A stretch of DNA of 8,930 bases from assembly GCA_964589375.1 (NCBI GenBank), contig CAZPSA010000051.1, positions 1 through 8,930 of the forward strand, given 5' to 3'. The notes below the pieces were generated by a model that ran no database searches, was not told the origin of the DNA, and saw only the letters and a program-made list of their open reading frames with translations. This DNA is from CAG-533 sp964589375 (lineage in GTDB: Bacteria; Bacillota_I; Bacilli_A; RF39; UBA660). Shown here in pieces: positions 1-5,343 of this stretch (position 1 is the first letter of the stretch; each line of letters begins with the position of its first letter). The translations under genes were made by a program, and so were the position numbers.

Positions 1-49
1 TTTTTATTTATCGGACAGTCTCCCCCATGTCAAGTTAATTTTTACCATC
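1..49. other. Unassigned left edge, possible foreign or element-derived sequence
   Basis: No coding frame is visible before the efp terminator. Bases 11-34 are clearly richer in G and C than the surroundings (CGGACAGTCTCCCCC followed by ATGTCAAG). The stretch TTAACTTG on the minus strand here (about 31-38) also occurs on the plus strand near the right edge (8911-8918), in inverted relation. This could be the tip of an insertion sequence or of the next intergenic region. It is too short to decide. Confidence 0.2.
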
Positions 50-76
50 AAAAAAATCTATGATATTAACCATAGA
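50..76 (-). terminator. Rho-independent terminator after efp
   Basis: Read on the minus strand, TCTATG (71-76) pairs with CATAGA (57-62) across an 8-base loop and is followed by seven T residues (50-56). It starts 15 bases after the efp stop codon, where the rpmG-efp transcript should end. The 6-bp stem has only two G-C pairs, so it is modest, but its placement is right. Confidence 0.6.
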
Positions 77-91
77 CTAATTATTTTTATC

Positions 92-652
92 TTAAGCTCT
101 TGATGAATATTTACCATCTTTAGTGGTTACAATTATTTTTTCGCCTTGGGCTATAAACATAGGAACTTTGATAACATAACCGCTTTCAATTGTAGCATCT
201 TTCATTGCATTATTTGTAGTATTACCTTTTACCGCATCAGTTGTTTCAATTATTTCATATTCAACTTTTTCTGGTAAAACTATGCCAAGAATTTCGCCTT
301 GATACATTTGAACTTCTATTTCTAAGCCTTCCTTAAGGAATTTTACATCATCACCAATAATTGTTTCATTGATTTCCATTTGACTAAAGTCATCAGTATT
401 CATAAAGACATAGGCATCACCTTGTTTATATAAGTATTGCATATGTAATTTTTCAACATGCGCTTTTTCAAGTTTTAATGATGTATTAAAAGTATCTTCT
501 ACTGTTGCACCAGTTCTTAAATTACGATATTTAATTCTAACAAAAGCAGGACCTTTACCCGGTTTAACGTGTTGAAAATCAATAACCATGCATAGATTTC
601 CATCTAAAATTAAAGTCATGCCATTTTTAATATCATTTATATTTATATTCAT
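92..652 (-). CDS. efp: Translation elongation factor P
   Basis: EF-P binds between the P and E sites of the ribosome and relieves stalling on consecutive prolines. The 186-residue protein has the normal family length and three-domain order: KOW-like domain I (about 1-65), OB domain II (about 66-127) and domain III (about 130-186). The domain I loop tip reads KPGKGPAFV, with Lys33 at the position that is post-translationally modified in many bacteria. The C-terminus ends KYSSRA, close to the usual YxSRA. The start is supported by AGGAG (660-664) seven bases upstream. The gene lies 15 bases after rpmG, so its Shine-Dalgarno sits beside the rpmG stop, and the two are probably cotranscribed. The modification enzyme cannot be told from this window. 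Confidence 0.97.
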   Translation of the reverse strand: MNININDIKNGMTLILDGNLCMVIDFQHVKPGKGPAFVRIKYRNLRTGATVEDTFNTSLKLEKAHVEKLHMQYLYKQGDAYVFMNTDDFSQMEINETIIGDDVKFLKEGLEIEVQMYQGEILGIVLPEKVEYEIIETTDAVKGNTTNNAMKDATIESGYVIKVPMFIAQGEKIIVTTKDGKYSSRA

Positions 653-667
653 AATGTTACTCCTTTA

Positions 668-835
668 TTATTTTTTTTCTTTAAACACTTGGACTTTTTT
701 ACACTTTTTGCAGAATTTTTTAATTTCTAACTTATCTGGAGTGTTTGCTTTATTCTTTTCACTTGGTCTTATAAATGAACCACAAACGCTGCATTTTAAT
801 TCAATGCTTTCACGATTTTCATTTTTCTTAGCCAT
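668..835 (-). CDS. rpmG: 50S ribosomal protein L33, zinc-ribbon type
   Basis: This is a 55-residue structural protein of the large ribosomal subunit. It begins MAKKNENRESIELKCSVCG and carries two CxxC knuckles (Cys15/Cys18 and Cys42/Cys45) that should bind one zinc ion. Between them is the L33 signature N-T-P-D-K-L-E-I-K-K (31-40), followed by F-C at 41-42, and the tail is lysine-rich. The ATG is preceded by AGGAGG (843-848) with a 7-base gap, and a good promoter lies just upstream. Bacteria often hold zinc-binding and zinc-free L33 paralogues; this one retains all four cysteines. It is the first gene of a unit with efp. Pairing L33 with EF-P is sensible, since both act in translation, but the arrangement is not one I know as universal. 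Confidence 0.93.
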   Translation of the reverse strand: MAKKNENRESIELKCSVCGSFIRPSEKNKANTPDKLEIKKFCKKCKKVQVFKEKK

Positions 836-864
836 GGTTATTCCTCCTTTTTCATTGCCTTAGT

Positions 865-894
865 ATTATATCATATGTTTTAAAGTTTTATCAA
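865..894 (-). promoter_or_regulatory. Promoter of rpmG-efp
   Basis: On the minus strand TTGATA (889-894) is followed by an 18-base spacer and TATAAT (865-870), with a TG one base before the -10 (extended -10, TGATATAAT). Transcription should begin near 858, giving a leader of about 23 bases. No clear terminator for the upstream PBP gene is seen between 895 and 939, so readthrough into this unit is possible. Confidence 0.75.
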
Positions 895-939
895 TCACTT
901 TTGCATTTTTTCCTTTGATTTCAGCGGTTTTAACCTATC

Positions 940-2865
940 TTAACTATAATTATCATAAACTAAATCACTAGTTCTACGCATAATTTTAGCATTTATAGGA
1001 TATTTATAACTTGATACATTATTTTTGTATTTAATATTAGGGCTTACTATAATAATAGAAAATTTAGGATTGTCATATGGAGCATACATTACATATGAAG
1101 TTGATACGGTCTGTTTATCAATGATACCATCTAAATCAGTATCCATGAAACTTTCTGCGGTGCCAGTTTTTCCCGCTGAAGAAAAATGATGATTAGTATA
1201 TGAATAACCAGTTCCGCTTTTATTAACCTCATAAAATCCTTTTCTTATTCGATTTAAATATTTTTCTTCAATTAATGGTTTACCTAATATTTGATTAACA
1301 TTTTCATAATAAATAGTACCATCATTGTTTAAAACATACTTAAGTAAAGATAATTCTTTGCGATACCCCGTCGCGATAGTGTTTATATACTGACTTAAAC
1401 TAATTGGAGTATAAGTGTCATATTGCCCAATTGACATATTAAGAAGTAAATCGTCGCTTATTGTATTTCCTTTTTGCCCAGTACTTTCATTTGTTAAATC
1501 AATACCCGTTTTAACTCCTAAGCCATAAGAAGCAAAAACTTCCCGATATTTTATAAAATGATTTTCATTGGCATTTAAAACAATCCCTGGATAGTATTTA
1601 TTATTTGTCAGTCCAATCGCGATTAAATATTGAAAGTAATTGCTACTCATTCTTAATGCTTCAATATCATCCATAGTTCCTAAAGCTTTCCATGAACATT
1701 TGGCACCTTGATTTTTTAAATAAACACAGCCATCTTTTACTTTAGTATTTTCATCTATAATATTATATTTATAACCAACAGAGATACTAGCTCCTTTAAC
1801 TGCACTACCAATTGTAAAAGAGTTAAGGACATTATAATATGAATAATCATTAAATGTATTATCTTCATCAATGTTTTTGCCAATTAAAGATATTATTTCG
1901 CCAGTATTAGGGTCACTTACAATTAAATAAGATGTATCATAATACTTAGTATTATATTCTTTTTTAGCTTTAATCATTTCTTCTTCCATGATTTCTTCAA
2001 TTTTTGCTTGCATATTTATATCTATGCTTAAAACAAGATCTTTACCTTTTTCTTCATCAGATATTTTAATTATTTTTCCATCTTTATATTCATATTTAGC
2101 TTTTGTTCCTTTTAAATAATCATCATAGATATATTCTAAATTAGTAGTGCCAACTCGATCATTTAATTTATAACCTTTGTCTAAATAGTAATTTTTTAAT
2201 TCATAGGGAATACCTTGTTCATATGATGATACGGAACCTAAAACATCTCTTAGCATATTTTTATAGGGATAATATCTTTCCCAAGTAATTTCAGTTCTTA
2301 CTCCATTAATACTAATAGTATTTAATAAATCATATTCCGTAGTAGTTAAATTTTTTTTAATTATTTTATCTTCATAACTATAACCACTATTTAGTAAACT
2401 ATATATATAAGCTGCTTTTTCATTGATACTTTCTAATTCTTTTTCACTAATACTAGAAAGTTTTTCTTTTAATACATCTTGAGATGTTATCTTTCTTTCT
2501 TCATATTTTTTAATAGTTTCTGGTTTTAGATTTTGATCAATTGTTTCTTTATGGTTTAGATAGTAATAATATCTTTTATCATAGTCAGTTATATTATAGG
2601 ATATATCAATAATATTTGATAATTCTTCACTTATAGTAATTAATTCACTATTTTTAATATTTAATTTATTAAAGACTAAAGTTTTTACCCCAATGTTATC
2701 AACTAATATATTGCCTTTGCAGTCTAATATTCTTCCTCTAGGGGCGGTTAAACCAGTAAAAATAGTTTCTTTTATTAAATAATTATGACTTTGATTTAGA
2801 TGCACTACTCTTATTATAATAATACTATTTATAATTATTATTAAGGATAATAAAAATCTTTTCAT
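940..2865 (-). CDS. Class B penicillin-binding protein (monofunctional transpeptidase)
   Basis: This is a membrane-anchored D,D-transpeptidase that cross-links peptidoglycan on the outer face of the membrane. The 641-residue protein has one N-terminal membrane helix (about 4-20), then the PBP dimerisation region, which opens with APRGRILD (41-48). The transpeptidase domain (about 310-635) has all three active-site motifs: SAVK with nucleophile Ser354, SSN 407-409 and KTG 566-568. The residue two before Ser354 is Ile rather than the usual Pro (IGSAVK for PGSxxK). Just after KTG is a DxDxDGxxD loop (575-583), resembling a calcium-binding loop. No glycosyltransferase or PASTA domain is present. 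It is related to PBP2/PbpA/SpoVD-type proteins; which one cannot be decided, as no rod, division or sporulation genes are adjacent. No Shine-Dalgarno precedes the ATG. Confidence 0.93.
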   Translation of the reverse strand: MKRFLLSLIIIINSIIIIRVVHLNQSHNYLIKETIFTGLTAPRGRILDCKGNILVDNIGVKTLVFNKLNIKNSELITISEELSNIIDISYNITDYDKRYYYYLNHKETIDQNLKPETIKKYEERKITSQDVLKEKLSSISEKELESINEKAAYIYSLLNSGYSYEDKIIKKNLTTTEYDLLNTISINGVRTEITWERYYPYKNMLRDVLGSVSSYEQGIPYELKNYYLDKGYKLNDRVGTTNLEYIYDDYLKGTKAKYEYKDGKIIKISDEEKGKDLVLSIDINMQAKIEEIMEEEMIKAKKEYNTKYYDTSYLIVSDPNTGEIISLIGKNIDEDNTFNDYSYYNVLNSFTIGSAVKGASISVGYKYNIIDENTKVKDGCVYLKNQGAKCSWKALGTMDDIEALRMSSNYFQYLIAIGLTNNKYYPGIVLNANENHFIKYREVFASYGLGVKTGIDLTNESTGQKGNTISDDLLLNMSIGQYDTYTPISLSQYINTIATGYRKELSLLKYVLNNDGTIYYENVNQILGKPLIEEKYLNRIRKGFYEVNKSGTGYSYTNHHFSSAGKTGTAESFMDTDLDGIIDKQTVSTSYVMYAPYDNPKFSIIIVSPNIKYKNNVSSYKYPINAKIMRRTSDLVYDNYS

Positions 2866-2871
2866 ACTTTT

Positions 2872-2877
2872 ATTATG
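2872..2877 (-). promoter_or_regulatory. Possible -10 element for a leaderless PBP transcript
   Basis: On the minus strand CATAAT lies exactly six bases before the ATG of the PBP gene. With usual spacing the transcript would begin at or next to the A of the start codon. There is no purine-rich ribosome site between. The -35 region at 17-bp spacing (TGTAAT) is poor, so this is only a candidate. Confidence 0.35.
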
Positions 2878-2899
2878 GTTTATTTTTTAGTTTTATTAC

Positions 2900-2910
2900 A
2901 TACAATGTAT
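2900..2910. promoter_or_regulatory. Dyad ATACA-A-TGTAT between divergent genes
   Basis: A perfect inverted repeat of 5-bp arms with a 1-base centre lies in the 57-bp gap between the PBP gene and the rightward DUF2624-like gene. It overlaps TACAAT (2901-2906), the best -10 for the rightward gene. Its core TACA-N-TGTA resembles operators of BlaI/MecI-type repressors. The site is short in AT-rich DNA, so chance is a real possibility. Confidence 0.3.
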
Positions 2911-2922
2911 TGGGTGATAAAA

Positions 2923-3168
2923 TTGAATATTATTGATTTATATGTTCGAAATATGAGTAAAGATACTATAACTAATTTTGCAATAAAAAATGGAATTACA
3001 TTATCTGATGAAGAAACTAACTTTGTTTATCATTTTATAAAAAATAATTATAAAGAAGCAATAAGAGATAAAGATAGTTTTGATTTTAGTAAATATAAAG
3101 AAAAGTTTTCCGAAGAAAACTATGTTAAAATTGAAAGTTTAATAAAGAAATATATTAGTTATTTATAG
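2923..3168 (+). CDS. Small DUF2624 (YqfT)-like protein, function unknown
   Basis: This 81-residue soluble, charged protein is the only gene on the plus strand. The chosen start is TTG, giving NIIDLYVRN after the initiator Met, because GGTGAT (2913-2918) lies four bases before it, the spacing also seen at parC. The frame stays open upstream to an ATG at 2875, but that ATG has no ribosome site and would add an unlikely hydrophobic stretch. The N-terminal half (KDTITNFAIKNGITLSDEE, about 13-31) resembles the DUF2624 pattern of a helix, then a small residue with I-x-L-[ST]-x-E. In Bacillus subtilis yqfT follows the endonuclease IV gene, and here the gene also neighbours nfo, but facing it. The family call rests on remembered pattern and context. 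It could instead be an unrelated helical protein. Confidence 0.6.
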   Translation: MNIIDLYVRNMSKDTITNFAIKNGITLSDEETNFVYHFIKNNYKEAIRDKDSFDFSKYKEKFSEENYVKIESLIKKYISYL

Positions 3169-4044
3169 TTAATTATTTATTACATCAGTATGTAAGTTAG
3201 TATTTAATTTACCTTCTTTGATCATTTTAATTTCTTCTTTATATGGTGGTTTATCATTAATATATGGTGTTTCTAAAATTTTAGGAACATTTTTTAATTT
3301 AGGATGATTTATTATATTTAATAAGGTAGGAAAGCCAATGGTTCCAAAGCCAATGTTTTCGTGACGATCTTTATGCGTACCAATTTCGTTTTTAGAATCA
3401 TTTAAGTGGATACATTTAATTTTTTCAATTCCAATGTATTTGTCAAATAATTCTAGATAACGATCAAAATCGGTTAGGTCTACTCCAGAGTCGTTTAGAT
3501 GACAAGTATCTAAGCATACACCAATGTTTAATGGTGAATTAACATTTTTTATAATTGTTGCAAGTTCGTCCATTTTGGCACCTATTTCTGTTCCTTTACC
3601 TGCCATAGTTTCTAATAAAATCATGGTAGGATTATTAGGTGATATTACTTCATTTAAAGCATTTATTATATTATTTAAGGCTGTAACTTTATCATGCTTA
3701 ACAGCAGAGCCGGGGTGCAGTACAAGGTATTTTACTTGTAACATTTTACATCTTTCTAATTCTTTTTTGAGAAAATTTATACTAAATTCATATTTTTCTG
3801 GTTCATTATTATTTGCTAGATTAATAATATAGGGAGCATGACAAATAACATTATTTATATCAATGCCATTTTCTTTCATTTTAGTAAGAGCTAGTGATGC
3901 ATATTTTTCATCAATTGGTGTGCGAAAAGTATTTTGTGGTGCCCCAGTATAAAACATAAATGCATTGGCGCCATAACTTAATGCTTCATTAACACTTCCA
4001 AGGATTTGGTCTTTTTTAAAACTTACGTGTGATCCAATAATCAT
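3169..4044 (-). CDS. nfo: Endonuclease IV (AP endonuclease)
   Basis: This is a base-excision repair enzyme that cuts the DNA backbone 5' of abasic sites using three zinc ions in a TIM barrel. The 291-residue protein keeps every expected metal ligand: His69 (CHAP), His110 (LHPGS), Glu145 (LLETMAG), Asp179 and His182 (LDTCH), His213 (HLNDSKN), Asp226 and His228 (DRHENIG) and Glu258 (ETP). These numbers fall very near those of the Escherichia coli enzyme. The start MIIGSHVSF is chosen because GGAGG (4051-4055) is six bases upstream and family members begin at this point; an in-frame ATG 27 bases earlier lacks a site. The residues after LDTCH are LNDSGVD rather than the commoner AFAAGYD. The stop codon abuts that of the convergent small gene with no room for a terminator. 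Confidence 0.96.
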   Translation of the reverse strand: MIIGSHVSFKKDQILGSVNEALSYGANAFMFYTGAPQNTFRTPIDEKYASLALTKMKENGIDINNVICHAPYIINLANNNEPEKYEFSINFLKKELERCKMLQVKYLVLHPGSAVKHDKVTALNNIINALNEVISPNNPTMILLETMAGKGTEIGAKMDELATIIKNVNSPLNIGVCLDTCHLNDSGVDLTDFDRYLELFDKYIGIEKIKCIHLNDSKNEIGTHKDRHENIGFGTIGFPTLLNIINHPKLKNVPKILETPYINDKPPYKEEIKMIKEGKLNTNLHTDVINN

Positions 4045-4061
4045 TTTATACCTCCAATTAA

Positions 4062-4090
4062 AGTATAGCATAAAAAAACAAGGTTGTTTA
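4062..4090 (-). promoter_or_regulatory. Promoter of nfo with very short leader
   Basis: On the minus strand TAAACA (4085-4090), a 17-base spacer and TATACT (4062-4067) with an upstream TG (TGCTATACT) form an extended -10 promoter. Only six bases separate the -10 from the GGAGG ribosome site, so the leader should be about 11 bases. The promoter overlaps the terminator hairpin of the upstream pilin gene. Confidence 0.6.
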
Positions 4091-4099
4091 AGCCTTATC
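4072..4099 (-). terminator. Weak terminator after the pilin gene
   Basis: On the minus strand AAGG (4093-4096) pairs with CCTT (4080-4083), extended outward by A-T and wobble pairs, and is followed by a run of seven T residues (4072-4078). The stem is short. Placement between the pilin stop and the nfo promoter fits. Partial readthrough into nfo would be expected. Confidence 0.4.
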
Positions 4100-4117
4100 T
4101 TTATTTTTTACACTTTA

Positions 4118-4630
4118 TTAGTTTTGAGTTGTACTAGTAGATGTAACGTCAGCGCAAGTTATTGTTGGAGTTGTTGGACACTTACTAAAATCTGGAGCAC
4201 CAGTTTCAGGAAGCATATTAATACCAACAATTACACCCTTATCATATTCAGTAGCAACACCTGATTTAACAGTTTCAAGTTTTTGAGCAGTAATATCAAC
4301 AGCAGCATAGTTATTATCTTTTAATGTTAAATAAAAGTATTCTTTTTCGCCACAAACTAAGCTTTGAACATATCCTTGATAAGCACCGTGAGCACCATCA
4401 ATTAAGTCATCAATTGAGTAGCATGTTTTTAACTCGCCATTAACCATTGCAGTTGATTGTGCTTGAGCTTGTGCACCATTAATTAACTTCTCACCATATA
4501 CCGCAAATGAATTTCTTCTAGCATCAGTCATTGAGTTTAAAACAGATGGTACAGCAATAATCATAATGATTGCTAAAACAACGATAACTGCTAATAATTC
4601 TACTAAAGTAAAACCTTTTTTATTTTTCAT
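4118..4630 (-). CDS. Type IV pilin / pseudopilin-like protein
   Basis: This is a 170-residue prepilin with a short positive leader, MKNKKG, then F-T-L-V-E (7-11). The prepilin peptidase would cut after Gly6 and leave N-terminal Phe with Glu at mature position 5. A hydrophobic helix (about 7-30) ends in the usual AVPSVLN. The start at 4630 is chosen because AGGAG (4636-4640) lies five bases before it; an ATG 18 bases earlier has no site. The C-terminal domain has four cysteines (70, 93, 151, 159), enough for two disulfides, an internal LPETG (140-144) and a Thr/Ser-rich tail. It resembles ComGC/GspG-type proteins in its N-terminus only. No peptidase, ATPase or platform gene is in the window, so it either uses distant machinery or acts alone. 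A strong promoter suggests high expression. Confidence 0.88.
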   Translation of the reverse strand: MKNKKGFTLVELLAVIVVLAIIMIIAVPSVLNSMTDARRNSFAVYGEKLINGAQAQAQSTAMVNGELKTCYSIDDLIDGAHGAYQGYVQSLVCGEKEYFYLTLKDNNYAAVDITAQKLETVKSGVATEYDKGVIVGINMLPETGAPDFSKCPTTPTITCADVTSTSTTQN

Positions 4631-4654
4631 ATTCTCTCCTACTTTCATAATTAA

Positions 4655-4683
4655 ATTATAATAAAAGTAAGATATATTGTCAA
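4655..4683 (-). promoter_or_regulatory. Perfect-consensus promoter of the pilin gene
   Basis: On the minus strand TTGACA (4678-4683), exactly 17 bases, then TATAAT (4655-4660): both hexamers match the housekeeping sigma consensus at every base, at optimal spacing. The leader would be about 18 bases with AGGAG near its 3' end. None of the other promoters seen in the window matches at both hexamers. Confidence 0.88.
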
Positions 4684-4684
4684 T

Positions 4685-4715
4685 TGTTAAATTAAAATCA
4701 TTAGTTAATTTAACA
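4685..4715. repeat. Perfect 11-bp inverted repeat beside the pilin -35
   Basis: TGTTAAATTAA (4685-4695) and TTAATTTAACA (4705-4715) are exact reverse complements around a 9-base loop. The dyad ends one base from the -35 of the pilin promoter and includes the stop codon of the ylbE homologue. It lacks a following T-run on the minus strand, so a standard terminator is unlikely. An operator, or an mRNA 3'-end structure for ylbDE, fits better. Confidence 0.6.
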
Positions 4716-4926
4716 TTTTAAATATTGTATTTACAGTATCTAAGGTATTAAGCGTGTTACTTACTTTAGCAGTTTTTTCTTTTCTTTCACTCATTTTAAA
4801 CTCATTTATCATATCTTTAAAATATTTATCACTACGGTTTAAATATTTGTACCAATAAGAATTTTTTCTTAAATAAGCATGAAGTTTAGGATCATTAATT
4901 ATTTTTAGCATTATTTCTGTTTTCAT
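4705..4926 (-). CDS. ylbE: YlbE-like protein, function unknown
   Basis: This 73-residue protein matches the YlbE-like pattern known from Bacillus: a short helix, D-P-K-L-H-A-Y-L-R (12-20), N-S-Y-W-Y-K-Y-L-N-R (22-31), then a basic stretch (44-55) and a C-terminal helix. No catalytic residues or membrane segment are evident. The molecular role of the family is not established. The ATG overlaps the stop of the upstream ylbD homologue by one base (TAATG), and GGTGAT lies just before, so the two are translationally coupled. In B. subtilis ylbD and ylbE are also adjacent in this order, which strengthens both calls. The stop codon lies inside the 11-bp dyad next to the pilin promoter. Confidence 0.75.
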   Translation of the reverse strand: MKTEIMLKIINDPKLHAYLRKNSYWYKYLNRSDKYFKDMINEFKMSERKEKTAKVSNTLNTLDTVNTIFKMLN

Positions 4927-5297
4927 TAATCACCAAAAAACTTTGTTATAGGTCTAGGACTTTTCGGAACTATATCTGGTGTTTTAACTGGGTTTTTACT
5001 AGTTAATTCTTGAATAACATTAATTGCTTTTTGCGCATTATTAATATATTTTTGAACATTATCAATATTAATATTTTTTACTAAATTAGTGAGTTCCGCT
5101 AAAGATGCACTTTTTGAAGCTCGTTCTTCCTCTTTAACTGCTATGGGTTCTTGATACTTTGCCCAAACTTCTTCTTTATCACCATACATATCATATATTT
5201 CATAAAAGTCTTGCCAAGTATTAGTTTTATCTTTGATATAAGTAACTAATTCCGGGTGCTTTTGTACAAATTTTTTAAATTCTTCTTTTTTATCCAT
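4926..5297 (-). CDS. ylbD: YlbD-like protein (putative coat protein family)
   Basis: This is a 123-residue soluble protein. Its N-terminal signature EEFKKFVQKHPELV (5-18), TWQDFYE (27-33), then MYGDKEEVWAKY (37-48) is that of Bacillus YlbD, a small protein annotated in databases as a putative spore coat component. A charged linker (54-63), a helical stretch (65-101) and a Pro-rich, basic C-terminal tail (103-119) follow. The start at 5297 is chosen because it gives the family's usual N-terminus and because GGTGG (5305-5309) lies seven bases upstream; the frame is open further upstream but runs back into parC. The gene is coupled to ylbE. Its ribosome site is part of the parC terminator stem. 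Presence of the family does not prove that this organism sporulates. Confidence 0.78.
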   Translation of the reverse strand: MDKKEEFKKFVQKHPELVTYIKDKTNTWQDFYEIYDMYGDKEEVWAKYQEPIAVKEEERASKSASLAELTNLVKNINIDNVQKYINNAQKAINVIQELTSKNPVKTPDIVPKSPRPITKFFGD

Positions 5298-5340
5298 AAA
5301 AAAACCACCTATTAAATTATATATTTTTCGGCGGTTTTTT
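5298..5340 (-). terminator. parC terminator that contains the ylbD ribosome site
   Basis: On the minus strand AAAAAACCGCC (5330-5340) pairs with GGTGGTTTTTT (5299-5309) over 11 bp with a single G-U, a 20-base loop and a run of seven T residues. It begins three bases after the parC stop. The right arm is the Shine-Dalgarno of ylbD, and the T-run ends directly at its ATG. On the other strand the wobble becomes an A-C mismatch, so the hairpin favours leftward termination. Confidence 0.85.
5316..5321 (-). promoter_or_regulatory. Candidate -10 of ylbDE inside the terminator loop
   Basis: TATAAT on the minus strand lies in the loop of the parC terminator, six bases before the AGGTGG ribosome site. 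A start here would yield a leader of about 12 bases without the left arm of the hairpin. The -35 at 17-bp spacing (GTCTAA) is poor and no TG precedes the -10, so the promoter is weak or needs help. Confidence 0.45.
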
Positions 5341-5343
5341 AGA

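Noticed and set aside
900..940. Terminator for the PBP gene (GGTT-AA-AACC on the minus strand)
   Set aside because: The stem is only 4 bp with a 2-base loop, and no T-run follows.
4045..4071. An upstream ATG that would add nine residues to endonuclease IV
   Set aside because: There is no Shine-Dalgarno for it, and the family N-terminus MIIGSHVS begins at 4044 just after GGAGG.
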